From positions 310,001 to 374,000 of the forward strand of contig NZ_CP090096.1 in NCBI RefSeq assembly GCF_021391675.1: DNA of 64,000 bases. Direction: 5' to 3'. Origin of the DNA: Neorhizobium galegae (GTDB taxonomy: Bacteria > Pseudomonadota > Alphaproteobacteria > Rhizobiales > Rhizobiaceae). Within the stretch, counting starts at the first letter, position 1. Every line of letters starts with the position of its first letter. The position numbers and the translations under genes are program-made. The notes below the pieces were generated by a model. The model searched no databases, was not told the DNA's origin, and worked only from the letters and a program-made list of their open reading frames with translations. Of the stretch, positions 17,033-26,101 are shown in pieces.

Positions 17033-18307
17033 TTACTGGACCTTGTCGAGCATCTTGTAATAAAGCCCGACCAGCGGCAGGAACCACGGCTTGCCGAAAT
17101 GACCCGGAACTGCCGGCCAGTCTAGCCCCTTGACGGGGTTTCTGTCAGGCCGACCGAGGATTGCGTCGGCGACCGTCATGCCGAGATGGGTTGCAAGCTG
17201 CGCACCATGGCCGGAATAACCCATCGCGTACCATAACCCGTCATGGAAGCCCGCCCGCGGGTAACGATCCTTGGTGATGTCCACCAGACCGCCCCAGCAA
17301 TAGTCGATCTCCACATGGGATAGCTGCGGAAAGATGCGGGTCAGGCTATCGCGAAGGATTGCGCCGCTCCTGGCGTCCGAACGCTGGTCGGAGGTCGCCG
17401 AAAATCGAGCGCGGCCGCCGAAGATCAGCCGGTTGTCCGGCGACAGGCGCCAGTAGTTGCCGATATTCATGCTGTTGACGCAGGTGCGGTTGCCCGGCAT
17501 CGTCGAGGCGACTTCCTGCTCCGTCAGCGGCCGTGTTGCGATGATGAAACTGCCGACGGCCATGATCCGACGGCGGAAATAACCGAAATTCGGCGTCGTG
17601 TAGGCGCCGCTTGCCATCAGGACATTGTCGGCCGTGACCGAGCCTCTGGCGGTCTTCAGCACATGTCGGCCACCCGATTTCGAAACATCGGTGACCGTCG
17701 CCTTCTCGACGATGATTGCACCGCGCCTTTTTGCCGCCTCGGCGAGGCCGACGACGTAGCGTCCCATATGCATCATGGCGCTCTTCTTCGACAGCATGGC
17801 GCCGTGGAAAGGTGAACCGATCTCCTGGGCGAGGTCTTCGGGCGACAGCAGCGCCGTATCCGGATCGACCTCTGCGTGAACCGCCTCGAAATTCCTGGCG
17901 AGCCCTTCGAAATGCTGCGGCTTGGAAGCAAGCTTCAGTTTGCCGGCGCGGCGGAAGTTGCAGTCGATGCCTTCCTCGGCGATGATTGCTTCCAGCGTGT
18001 CGATCGAGCTGTCGAGCGCCTTGTAAAGCGCGATCGCCCGCTCCTTGCCGAGCTCCTGCTTGGCCGAAAGATAGCTGTGGGCAAGGCCGTTGTTCAGGTG
18101 GCCGCCGTTACGGCCGGACGCTCCGAAGCCGACCGTCACCGCCTCCAGCACGATAACCTTCGCGCCGGCCATGGCGAGCTGACGCGCCGCGCCGAGCCCG
18201 GTAAAGCCGCCGCCGACCACAGCAACGTCGTAGTGACCTTCGATCGGCCCTTCCGCGGCGCCCGTAAAACGGGGCGCCGTATCATGCCAGTAGGAGACAT
18301 ATTTCAT
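17033..18307 (-). CDS. FAD-dependent amine oxidoreductase (PuuB/DAO family)
   Basis: A 424-residue flavin oxidase of the D-amino-acid-oxidase fold. The N-terminal dinucleotide motif YDVAVVGGGFTGLGAARQLA is at residues 27-46 and is followed by IVLEAVTVGFGASGRNGGHL, characteristic of gamma-glutamylputrescine oxidase and related secondary-amine oxidases. A GLWYAMGYSGHGAQLATHLG segment near residue 375 closes the FAD site. It lies 15 bases after the HAD gene on the same strand, forming a two-gene operon. It probably oxidises an amine substrate to an aldehyde that the adjacent ALDHs use. Confidence 0.87.
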   Translation of the reverse strand: MKYVSYWHDTAPRFTGAAEGPIEGHYDVAVVGGGFTGLGAARQLAMAGAKVIVLEAVTVGFGASGRNGGHLNNGLAHSYLSAKQELGKERAIALYKALDSSIDTLEAIIAEEGIDCNFRRAGKLKLASKPQHFEGLARNFEAVHAEVDPDTALLSPEDLAQEIGSPFHGAMLSKKSAMMHMGRYVVGLAEAAKRRGAIIVEKATVTDVSKSGGRHVLKTARGSVTADNVLMASGAYTTPNFGYFRRRIMAVGSFIIATRPLTEQEVASTMPGNRTCVNSMNIGNYWRLSPDNRLIFGGRARFSATSDQRSDARSGAILRDSLTRIFPQLSHVEIDYCWGGLVDITKDRYPRAGFHDGLWYAMGYSGHGAQLATHLGMTVADAILGRPDRNPVKGLDWPAVPGHFGKPWFLPLVGLYYKMLDKVQ

Positions 18308-18322
18308 CGGCTTCGGCCTTCC

Positions 18323-18991
18323 TTAGAGACCGACCACGCCCGGCAGGCCGGAAATGTCGGAGATTTCCACATAGCCATAGAAGGGGTTGGCCGGCTCGTG
18401 ACCACGGTTGACCCAGACCTTGTTCTTGATGCCGAGGTCATGCGCCGACATCAGGTCGTACCGGAAGGACGAGGAGCAATGAAGAATGTCCTCCGGGCCG
18501 CAGCCGAGCATATCGAACATGTATTCGAAGGCCTGAAAGCGCGGTTTGTAGACATTAGCCTGTTCCGCCGTATAAACGGCGTGGAACGGCGCGCCGAGCT
18601 TTGCGACGTTTGAGGGGATCTGGTCGTTCATCGCGTTCGAGAGAATGACGAGCGGGATTTCTCTGGCGACCTTGGCAAGACCGGCAGGAACATCCGCATG
18701 AGGACCCCATGTCGGCACGCGCTCATAGACCATCCTGGCATCTTCATCCTTGAAAGCGATGCCGTTCGCCTTGCAGCTGCGCTCCAGCGAGTTGTGGACG
18801 ACGTCCGCATAAGGTTTCCAGTCGCCCATGATCTCGTCCAGCCGGTAGGCTGCGAAATTCTTGATGAACTTCGCCATGCGCGGCTCGTCGAGACGTTCAC
18901 CATAAAGGTCAAGCGCAGCCTCGGCCATCTGGAAGTTGGTCAGCGTGCCGTAGCAGTCGAAGGTGATATATTTCGGGCGGAACGTCGTCAT
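18323..18991 (-). CDS. HAD hydrolase, haloacid dehalogenase type II family
   Basis: A 222-residue type II HAD enzyme. Motif I (ITFDCYGTLTNFQ) carries the nucleophile Asp near residue 10, motif II is VILSNAMND near 108, the Lys is in NVYKPRFQAFEYM, and the final acidic motif is HCSSSFRYDLMSAHDLGIKN. Length is normal. ATG at 18991 chosen to begin MTTFRPKYITFD; an upstream in-frame start would add nine residues. Despite the family name, genes like this often occur in amine catabolic operons without a known haloacid substrate. First gene of an operon with the flavin oxidase. Confidence 0.85.
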   Translation of the reverse strand: MTTFRPKYITFDCYGTLTNFQMAEAALDLYGERLDEPRMAKFIKNFAAYRLDEIMGDWKPYADVVHNSLERSCKANGIAFKDEDARMVYERVPTWGPHADVPAGLAKVAREIPLVILSNAMNDQIPSNVAKLGAPFHAVYTAEQANVYKPRFQAFEYMFDMLGCGPEDILHCSSSFRYDLMSAHDLGIKNKVWVNRGHEPANPFYGYVEISDISGLPGVVGL

Positions 18992-19317
18992 GCGCTTGGT
19001 CCTTGCGTGATGGCCCATCGAGCCTTTCGGTTGACGACATGATCATAAGGCCGCTTCGGGCATCCGAGCCGACTGATTTCCCCCCATCCGAAGCAGAAAG
19101 TTTCGTATCGTGGCGCCGGTTTGGCATTTGGTTGCAGATGGTGGCCGGCGTGGCGGCCGACGACCCGGGTTTTGTCGGCCGTGATTGCCAACGCACGGCA
19201 TAAGATGCGGTCCCATGCCGCCGGTTTGGCGAAAGATACCGCCGCCGGCCCCGCCTTCGGATAATCGTCCGGCCCCTTCCCCTCGAAACTCGAAGCTCAA
19301 AAGGGAGAGCATTGTCG

Positions 19318-20154
19318 ATGCAAGTCGGAGACATCGAAACCATAACTTTCGGCATCGAGCATCTGGATCGCGCCACCCACCTTTCGCGCGAAGCCGGCTG
19401 GCCGCACCGCCTGCAGGACTGGCAAGTCGCCCTGCATCTGAGCCAGGGCGTGGTCGCGTTGGACGAGACCGGCGAAGTAGTCGGCACGGCATTGATGACC
19501 CCTTACGGCGATGACTGCGCCACCATCAACATGGTGATCGTCGGAGCCAACCTGCGTGGCCGTGGCGTCGGACGCCGCCTGATGGACGCAGTCCTCGGAC
19601 TTGGTGGCGAGCGGCCGCTTCGGCTGATCGCCACCTCCGATGGCCTGCCGCTTTATGAAAAGCTGGGTTTCCGGAAGACCGGCGCCGTTTTCCAGCATCA
19701 GGGCACCGTCGCCGAGGTGCCGGCGCCCACCGACACCGAGACCGCCACGGCTGCCGATCTCTCCGAGATTACCGCCATCGATCGCGACGCCTTTGGCGCC
19801 AACCGTTCGGTGCTGATCGAAAAATTTGCCGAAATCGGCGAGTTCGCCGTAATCCGCCGCAACGGCAAGATCGCAGGGTTTGCCTGCATCAGGGCGTTCG
19901 GTCGCGGCGAAGTCGTCGGGCCTGTCGTCGCGACGGATTTAGAGGACGCCAAGGCGCTCGTCAGCCATTTCATGAGCCGCCGGGCCGGCGCCTTCCTCAG
20001 GATCGACACGGGCGATGCCGGCCTCGCCTCCTGGCTGACGGAGCATTCGCTCGCTCACGCGGGCGGCGGCATCGCAATGGCGCGCCCCGTAGTGGCCCGT
20101 CCCGCCACCTCGACATTCACCACCTTTGCCCTGGCCAACCAAGCCCTCGGCTGA
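19318..20154 (+). CDS. GNAT family N-acetyltransferase (double-domain type), paralogue of the 9.2 kb gene
   Basis: A 278-residue protein with the same two-part architecture as the product at 9173-10075. The acetyl-CoA loop LRGRGVGRRLMDAVLGLGG near residue 76 fits the R-x-x-G-x-G pattern perfectly; LYEKLGFRKTGAVFQHQGTV follows. The C-terminal half contains AIDRDAFGANRSVLIEKFAE and FGRGEVVGPVVATDLEDAK. GGGAG precedes the chosen ATG. It is 13 bases before the aminotransferase gene, so it probably acetylates an amine handled by the same pathway. Confidence 0.83.
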   Translation: MQVGDIETITFGIEHLDRATHLSREAGWPHRLQDWQVALHLSQGVVALDETGEVVGTALMTPYGDDCATINMVIVGANLRGRGVGRRLMDAVLGLGGERPLRLIATSDGLPLYEKLGFRKTGAVFQHQGTVAEVPAPTDTETATAADLSEITAIDRDAFGANRSVLIEKFAEIGEFAVIRRNGKIAGFACIRAFGRGEVVGPVVATDLEDAKALVSHFMSRRAGAFLRIDTGDAGLASWLTEHSLAHAGGGIAMARPVVARPATSTFTTFALANQALG

Positions 20155-20167
20155 TCCGGAGACGACC

Positions 20168-21544
20168 ATGCTCAGCAATTCCCTCATCGAACTCGATCGC
20201 GCCCATCTCGTCCATCCTGTCGCGTCCTACCGCGGCCATGAAAAACAGGGCGTGCGGGTGCTCGCCTCGGGCAAGGGCGCGACCGTCACCGACGCGCAAG
20301 GGCACCAGTTGATAGACGGTTTTGCCGGTCTCTGGTGCGTCAATGCCGGTTACGGGCATGAGACGATCGTCGAGGCCGCGGCCCGTCAGATGCGGGAGCT
20401 TCCCTACGCAACCGCCTATTTCGGCCTTGGTTCCGAGCCGGCCATCCGGCTTGCCGCCGAGCTTGCCGAACGTGCGCCGGGCGATCTCGATCATGTCTAC
20501 TTCACGCTCGGCGGCTCGGACGCCGTCGACAGCACGATCCGCTTCATCCGCTATTACTGGATTGCCAAGGGGCAGCCGCAGCGCGATCAGTTCATTTCGA
20601 TCGAGCAGGGTTACCACGGTTCCTCCACGGTCGGCGCCGGCCTGACGGCACTGCCGAACTTCCATGCGGGCTTCGGCATTCCCTTCGACTGGCAGCACAA
20701 GATCCCGTCGCCTTACCCCTATCGTAACCCGGTCGGCGAGGATCCGAAATCGATCATCGAAGCCTCGCTTGCCGCGCTGAAGGCGAAGATCGAGGCGGTC
20801 GGCGCCGATCGCGTGGCGGCGTTCTATGCAGAGCCGATCCAGGGTTCCGGCGGCGTCATCGTTCCGCCCAAGGGCTGGATGAAGGCGATCCGCAACCTCT
20901 GCAAGGAATACGGCATCCTGTTCGTCGCCGACGAGGTGATCACCGGCTTCGGCCGCACCGGACCGCTGTTCGCCTGCAGCGAGGATGACATCGTTCCCGA
21001 TTTCATGACGACGGCCAAGGGCCTGACCTCGGGTTATGTTCCGATGGGCGCCGTACTCATGGCGGATCATGTCTACCAGGTGATCGCCGATGGCGCCGGT
21101 GCCTCGGCGGTCGGGCACGGCTACACCTATTCGGCCCACCCTGTCAGCGCGGCCGTGGGTCTGGAAGTGCTAAAGCTCTACGAAGGCGGGCTGCTCGAAA
21201 ACGGTATCAAGGCCGGCGCGCGGCTTATGGCAGGTCTCGAAAGCCTCAAGTCCCACCCGCTGGTCGGCGATGTCCGGGGTCGCGGCATGCTGGCGGCCAT
21301 CGAGCTGGTGACCGATAAGGCCGCCAAAACGCCGCTTCCGATCGAAGCCGCGCCGGCCCGCCGGGTATTCGACCGCGCCTGGGACAATGGCCTGGTGATC
21401 CGGGCCTTCGCCAACGGCGTCATCGGATATGCCCCGCCGCTCTGCTGCACGGAGGCGGATATCGACGCGATTATCGAACGCACCGCAAAGACACTGGATC
21501 AGACCCTGGAAGATCCCGATGTCCGCCGCGCGGTGAAGGGTTGA
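20168..21544 (+). CDS. Class III PLP-dependent aminotransferase (omega-amino acid/putrescine type)
   Basis: A 458-residue class III transaminase moving the amino group from an omega-amino acid or diamine to pyruvate or another 2-oxoacid. Features: DGFAGLWCVNAGYGHE near residue 45, FTLGGSDAVDSTIR for phosphate binding near 115, SIEQGYHGSSTVGAG near 143, FVADEVITGFGRTG (PLP Asp) near 253, and TTAKGLTSGYVPMGAV with the Schiff-base Lys near 283. Strongest resemblance is to aspartate aminotransferase family proteins such as putrescine- or beta-alanine-pyruvate aminotransferases. The aldehyde produced would suit the SSADH-like gene at 15.5 kb. Confidence 0.88.
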   Translation: MLSNSLIELDRAHLVHPVASYRGHEKQGVRVLASGKGATVTDAQGHQLIDGFAGLWCVNAGYGHETIVEAAARQMRELPYATAYFGLGSEPAIRLAAELAERAPGDLDHVYFTLGGSDAVDSTIRFIRYYWIAKGQPQRDQFISIEQGYHGSSTVGAGLTALPNFHAGFGIPFDWQHKIPSPYPYRNPVGEDPKSIIEASLAALKAKIEAVGADRVAAFYAEPIQGSGGVIVPPKGWMKAIRNLCKEYGILFVADEVITGFGRTGPLFACSEDDIVPDFMTTAKGLTSGYVPMGAVLMADHVYQVIADGAGASAVGHGYTYSAHPVSAAVGLEVLKLYEGGLLENGIKAGARLMAGLESLKSHPLVGDVRGRGMLAAIELVTDKAAKTPLPIEAAPARRVFDRAWDNGLVIRAFANGVIGYAPPLCCTEADIDAIIERTAKTLDQTLEDPDVRRAVKG

Positions 21545-21553
21545 CCCGGCCTT

Positions 21554-21590
21554 GGGGCTGTCGGCCGAAATATCGTCGGCAGCCCGTTTT
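21554..21590 (+). terminator. Rho-independent terminator after the aminotransferase
   Basis: GGGCTGTCG pairs with CGGCAGCCC (one G-U), then GTTTTCG. It lies ten bases after the stop codon. Confidence 0.75.
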
Positions 21591-21772
21591 CGAAATTTTG
21601 TGCCGAGCGGCCCTACCGATTCGGCGAAAACCGTTCCGTCGAACTGTCACTATTGTCGTTAACGAGGGCCCTGAAGCCCCTAAAATCCAGGATTTTTGAT
21701 AGAAAAAAGTCCAGGTCGGGAACAGCATATTCTTTCGCAGACGGCGTTCTGCCAGCAGCATCAACTGGGGAT

Positions 21773-22495
21773 ATGGAATTGACGAAAGCTCTTCCGGAAT
21801 TCAAGTACATGACCTTCGACGTGGTCGGCACGCTCATCGATTTCGAGAGCGGTCTGACATCCTGCCTGCAGGGCATCGCAGCCGAAGCCAATGTCGCGAT
21901 CGACAGCGAAGAGGCGCTTTCCCTGTATCGCGCCGCCCGGTATTCCGGAGATGCCGATCTTTTCCCCGACGACTTGGTGCGCGTCTATCTTGCGATTGCG
22001 CCGAAGCTCGGACTGCCGGCCGAGGAGGCCTATGGCATTCGCCTGCGGGATTCCGCCAAAATCTGGAAGGCTTTTCCCGATAGTGCCGCGGCGATGGCAG
22101 AGCTTGGCAGGCGTTATCGCCTGATCGCCATGACCAATGCGCGCCGCTGGGCTTTCGACTATTTCGCAGCGGCGCTCGGCAATCCGTTTTATGCCGCTTT
22201 CACCGCCGACGACACCGGTACGGAAAAGCCTGATCCGGCCTTCTTCCACAAGGTGTTCGACTTCGTTGCCAAGGATGGGGGCGACAAGAGCGACATCCTG
22301 CATGTCGCCCAGAGCCAGTATCACGACATTGGCGTTTCCCGCGATCTCGGCATGACGAATTGCTGGATTCAGCGTCGACATGCGCAGCCTGGCTACGGCG
22401 GCACGATCGAACCGTCGCAGTTCACCGAGCCCGACTATCATTTCACGTCCATGGCCGGATTGGCCGAAGCCGTGAGGACCGCGCACGGCAACTGA
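21773..22495 (+). CDS. HAD hydrolase, haloacid dehalogenase type II family (second copy)
   Basis: A 240-residue HAD enzyme related to the one at 18323-18991. Motif I reads MTFDVVGTLIDFESG, with Val in place of the usual Tyr of DxYGT. Motif II is LIAMTNARRWAFDYF, the Lys lies in TGTEKPDPAFFHKVF, and the acidic motif is AQSQYHDIGVSRDLGMTN. ATG at 21773 is preceded by GGGGAT; the upstream open frame lacks HAD similarity. It lies 78 bases before the Dpp-type binding-protein gene and is probably cotranscribed with the importer. Confidence 0.83.
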   Translation: MELTKALPEFKYMTFDVVGTLIDFESGLTSCLQGIAAEANVAIDSEEALSLYRAARYSGDADLFPDDLVRVYLAIAPKLGLPAEEAYGIRLRDSAKIWKAFPDSAAAMAELGRRYRLIAMTNARRWAFDYFAAALGNPFYAAFTADDTGTEKPDPAFFHKVFDFVAKDGGDKSDILHVAQSQYHDIGVSRDLGMTNCWIQRRHAQPGYGGTIEPSQFTEPDYHFTSMAGLAEAVRTAHGN

Positions 22496-22573
22496 CAGAA
22501 TTCACGATTTTCTAGCATCGGGCCAAAACCACGGAAGATGGGTTGCCCGCCAACCAGCGAAAAGGGGAATGAC

Positions 22574-24184
22574 ATGAACGACAAGATCACGAACTGGACC
22601 ACGTCTGACGACGCCATGATCGAGAACGCCATCCGCCGGGGCGCAAGCCGCCGCGAACTGCTGACGATGATGTTGGCAGGTGGCGTTGCGCTTTCCGCAG
22701 GTGGCCTGATCCTCGGCCGCGCTTCCAGTGCGGTGGCTGCCACCCCGAAGTCGGGCGGGCATTTGAAGGCGGCCGGCTGGTCGTCGTCGACCGCCGATAC
22801 GCTCGACCCGGCCAAGGCGTCGCTGTCGACCGACTACGTCCGTTGCTGCGCAATCTACAACCGCCTGACCTTCCTTGATAAGGGCGGCACCGTTCAGATG
22901 GAACTCGCCGAAAGCATCAAGAGCGGAGACGCCAAGGTCTGGACCGTCAAGCTCCGCTCCGGCGTCACCTTCCACGACGGAAAGTCGCTGTCGTCGAAAG
23001 ACGTCGTCTTCTCGCTGAAGCGGCATCTCGATCCTGCCGTCGGCTCCAAGGTCAACGCGATCGCCAAGCAGATCACCGACGTCAAGGACGTCGATTCGCT
23101 GACGGTCGAAATTACCCTGGCCAACCCGAATGCCGACTTGCCGACCATCCTGTCGCAGCACCATTTCATGATCGTGCAGGACGGGACGACCGACTTTTCG
23201 AAGGGCGTCGGTACCGGCGCGTTCAAGATGGAAACCTTCCAGCCGGGCGTCAAATCGATCTTCACCAAGAACCCCAACTACTTCAAGGCTGGCGGTCCCA
23301 ACGTGGATTCGTTCGAGTTCTTCGCCATCAGCGACGACAACGCGCGCGTCAACGCGCTGCTTTCGGGTGATATCCATCTCGCGGCCTCGATCAAGCCGCG
23401 CTCGATGAAGCTGGTGGAAAGCCAGCCGGGCTTCGTGCTGTCGCAGACCACGTCGGGCAACTATACCGACCTCAACATCCGTCTCGATCTCGCCCCCGGC
23501 AACAAGGCCGATTTCGCTGCCGGCATGAAATATCTGATCAACCGGCAGCAGATTCAGAAATCCGTTTTGCGCGGCCTTGCCGAAATCGCAAACGACCAGC
23601 CGGTCTCCCCGGCCAGCGTCTATCATAATGCCGAACTGAAACCGAAAGCCTACGATCCGGACAAGGCAAAGTTCCATTTCCAGAAGGCCGGCCTGCTCGG
23701 CCAGTCCATCCCGATGATCACGTCGGAAGCGCCGAACGCGGCGGTTGAAATGGCGACGCTCCTCCAGCAGTCGGGTTCCGAGATCGGCATGAAGTTCGAC
23801 GTTCAGCGCGTTCCTTCCGATGGCTATTGGTCGAATTACTGGCTGAAGGCACCGGTTCACTTCGGCAATATCAACCCGCGGCCGACGCCGGACATCCTGT
23901 TTTCGCTTCTCTACGCCTCCAACGCACCGTGGAATGAAAGCCAGTACAAGTCGGAGAAATTCGATAATATGCTTGTCGAGGCGCGCGGTCTTCTCGACGA
24001 GGCCAAGCGCAAGGAAATCTACGGCCAGATGCAGGTGATGATTTCCGAGGAAGCCGGTACGGTCATCCCGGTCTACATTTCGAACGTGGATGCGATCTCG
24101 GGGAAATTGAAGGGCCTTGAAGCCAATCCGCTCGGCGGCATGATGGGTTACGCCTTTGCCGAATACGTCTGGCTCGACGCCTGA
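22574..24184 (+). CDS. Dpp/Opp-type ABC transporter substrate-binding protein with probable Tat signal
   Basis: A 536-residue family 5 binding protein. The N-terminus (residues 20-55) has ASRRELLTMMLAGG, a twin-Arg motif, followed by a hydrophobic run ending SSAVAA, so folded export is likely. The fold signatures are STADTLDPAKASLSTDYVR, RSGVTFHDGKSLSSKDVVFS and GTGAFKMETFQPG. AAGGGGA is suitably placed before the ATG. The downstream genes supply two permeases and a double ATPase, making a complete importer. The ligand is unknown; context suggests an amine-containing compound or opine-like conjugate feeding the flanking oxidases and deacylase. Confidence 0.88.
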   Translation: MNDKITNWTTSDDAMIENAIRRGASRRELLTMMLAGGVALSAGGLILGRASSAVAATPKSGGHLKAAGWSSSTADTLDPAKASLSTDYVRCCAIYNRLTFLDKGGTVQMELAESIKSGDAKVWTVKLRSGVTFHDGKSLSSKDVVFSLKRHLDPAVGSKVNAIAKQITDVKDVDSLTVEITLANPNADLPTILSQHHFMIVQDGTTDFSKGVGTGAFKMETFQPGVKSIFTKNPNYFKAGGPNVDSFEFFAISDDNARVNALLSGDIHLAASIKPRSMKLVESQPGFVLSQTTSGNYTDLNIRLDLAPGNKADFAAGMKYLINRQQIQKSVLRGLAEIANDQPVSPASVYHNAELKPKAYDPDKAKFHFQKAGLLGQSIPMITSEAPNAAVEMATLLQQSGSEIGMKFDVQRVPSDGYWSNYWLKAPVHFGNINPRPTPDILFSLLYASNAPWNESQYKSEKFDNMLVEARGLLDEAKRKEIYGQMQVMISEEAGTVIPVYISNVDAISGKLKGLEANPLGGMMGYAFAEYVWLDA

Positions 24185-24305
24185 GGCTTGATCCTTGGCG
24201 GCAGGGGAAGCTTCTTCTGCCGCCGTGGTTGCGCCTGATAGCGCTGTCCTGGTTCGTCCATGGATGGTGCCGGCTATCTCGAACTTTTCAGGCAAGGAAA
24301 CCCTA

Positions 24306-25256
24306 TTGCGCACCTATGTCCTTGGACTCATCACGAACCGGCTCGGCAGTTCCGCCCTGACGCTGCTGATCGTGTCCTTCGCGGTCTTTTTCGCAACGGC
24401 AATGCTGCCGGGCGATACCGCCACGATCCTGCTCGGTCAGGCCGCGACGCCGGAAGCCGTTGCCGGCCTAAGGGCTGCGATGCATCTCGACGAACCCGCC
24501 TTCCTCCGTTTCGGGCGATGGCTCATAGGATTGCTGCAGGGCGATCTGGGGATATCCTATGTCAACAATCTACCGGTCGCACAGCTGATCGGGGCACGGT
24601 TCGTCAACACGATGCGTCTTGCCGGCATCGTCACCCTTTTTGCGGTTCCCCTGTCGCTGACGCTTGGCATCACTGCCGCCATGTTTCGTGGCTCCGTCTA
24701 CGACCGTATCGTGACAATCCTGACGATCGGCGTCATCTCGGTGCCCGAGTTCATGATCGCGACCTCGGCCGTGCTCCTGTTCTCCGTCTATCTCAAATGG
24801 TTGCCGGCGCTTTCTTTCGCCAGCGATGTCACGTCCTTCTGGCAGGTGCTGAGGATCTACGCCATGCCGGTCATCACGCTCACCTTTGTCGTCTCGGCCC
24901 AGATGATCCGCATGACCCGCGCCGCCGTCATCGATACGATCAACACGCCCTATGTGGAGGCCGCAATCCTCAAAGGTGCGTCACGCTGGCGCGCAGTCCT
25001 GCTGCACGCACTGCCGAACGCGGTCGGCCCGATCGCCAATGCGATTGCTCTCTCACTCTCCTATCTGGTCGGCGGCGTCATCATCGTCGAGACGATCTTC
25101 AACTACCCCGGCGTCGCAAAGCTGATGGTCGACGGTGTTTCCACCCGGGATCTCCCGCTCATTCAATCCTGCGCCATCATTTTCTGCGTCGGCTACCTCG
25201 CGCTCATCACGTTCGCCGACATTGTTGCAATCCTGGCCAATCCGAGGGTGCGCTGA
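24306..25256 (+). CDS. ABC transporter permease, DppB type
   Basis: A 316-residue permease with about six membrane segments. Landmarks: AMLPGDTATILLGQAATPE, LHLDEP-like RAAMHLDEPAFLRFGRW, GDLGISYVNNLPVAQLI near residue 80, and the ATPase loop TPYVEAAILKGASRWRAVLL near residue 215. TTG at 24306 chosen because AGGAAA is seven bases before it and it gives the usual family length; the open frame continues 37 codons upstream without similarity. Two bases separate it from the DppC-type gene. Confidence 0.85.
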   Translation: MRTYVLGLITNRLGSSALTLLIVSFAVFFATAMLPGDTATILLGQAATPEAVAGLRAAMHLDEPAFLRFGRWLIGLLQGDLGISYVNNLPVAQLIGARFVNTMRLAGIVTLFAVPLSLTLGITAAMFRGSVYDRIVTILTIGVISVPEFMIATSAVLLFSVYLKWLPALSFASDVTSFWQVLRIYAMPVITLTFVVSAQMIRMTRAAVIDTINTPYVEAAILKGASRWRAVLLHALPNAVGPIANAIALSLSYLVGGVIIVETIFNYPGVAKLMVDGVSTRDLPLIQSCAIIFCVGYLALITFADIVAILANPRVR

Positions 25257-25258
25257 CC

Positions 25259-26101
25259 ATGACGACGTCCACGACGCTGCCCCGTAGAGTGAGTTATCGT
25301 TTCAGCTGGGTTGGAATGATCGGCTTTACTGTCATTCTCTTCTGGGCGGTGATCGCCCTTCTCGCGCCCCATATCATCCCCCATCCTGTTGGCGAGATCA
25401 TCGACGAAGACTATTTCGGCCCGATGAGCAGCAAACTGCTTCTCGGCTCCGACTATCTGGGCCGGGACATGTTCTCGCGCATCATCATGGGCGCCCGCTA
25501 TACGGTCGGCATCTCGCTTGCCGCCGTCTGCCTCGCGTGTTTCAGCGGTGCGGCGCTCGGCATGGCGGCTGCCGTTATCGGTGGCTGGTTCGATACGCTA
25601 TTGAGCCGGTTGCTCGATGCCCTCAACTCAATTCCGAGCAAGCTTTCGGGTCTGGTCGTCGCTGCTGCAGTCGGGTCATCGCTTCCCGTTCTGATCGTCA
25701 TGCTGGCCGTGATCTACACGCCTGGCGCCTATCGGTTTGCCCGGTCGCTTGCCGTAAACGTGAATACGATGGATTACATCACGGTTGCCCGAACCCGTGG
25801 CGAGGGCATTCCTTATGTCGTCTTTTCGGAGATCCTGCCGAACATCACGGGGCCGCTGCTTGCCGATTTCGGCATCCGCTTCGTGTTCGTCGTCCTCCTT
25901 CTCTCCGGGCTTTCCTTCCTCGGTCTCGGCGTCCAGCCGCCCTATGCGGATTGGGGAGCACTGGTTCACGAGAATATCGGCGGCCTGCCATTCGGGGCGC
26001 CCGCCGTCATCGTTCCCTCGCTGGCAATTGCGAGCCTCACCATCAGCGTCAATCTGCTGATCGACAATTTGCCCAAGAAGATACGCGATCGGAGCACGTG
26101 A
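25259..26101 (+). CDS. ABC transporter permease, DppC type
   Basis: A 280-residue permease. Signature SKLLLGSDYLGRDMFSRIIM near residue 60 and the EAA-type loop MDYITVARTRGEGIPYVVFS near residue 173. It ends LSFLGLGVQPPYADWGALVH and a last membrane span. ATG at 25259 follows the DppB stop by two bases. The ATPase gene begins immediately after its stop codon (TGA then ATG), so the operon is tightly packed. Confidence 0.87.
   Translation: MTTSTTLPRRVSYRFSWVGMIGFTVILFWAVIALLAPHIIPHPVGEIIDEDYFGPMSSKLLLGSDYLGRDMFSRIIMGARYTVGISLAAVCLACFSGAALGMAAAVIGGWFDTLLSRLLDALNSIPSKLSGLVVAAAVGSSLPVLIVMLAVIYTPGAYRFARSLAVNVNTMDYITVARTRGEGIPYVVFSEILPNITGPLLADFGIRFVFVVLLLSGLSFLGLGVQPPYADWGALVHENIGGLPFGAPAVIVPSLAIASLTISVNLLIDNLPKKIRDRST

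Noticed and set aside
24260..25258. N-terminal extension of the DppC-type permease frame
   Set aside because: This part runs out of frame through the DppB gene and encodes Arg/His-rich shadow sequence; the real start is 25259.
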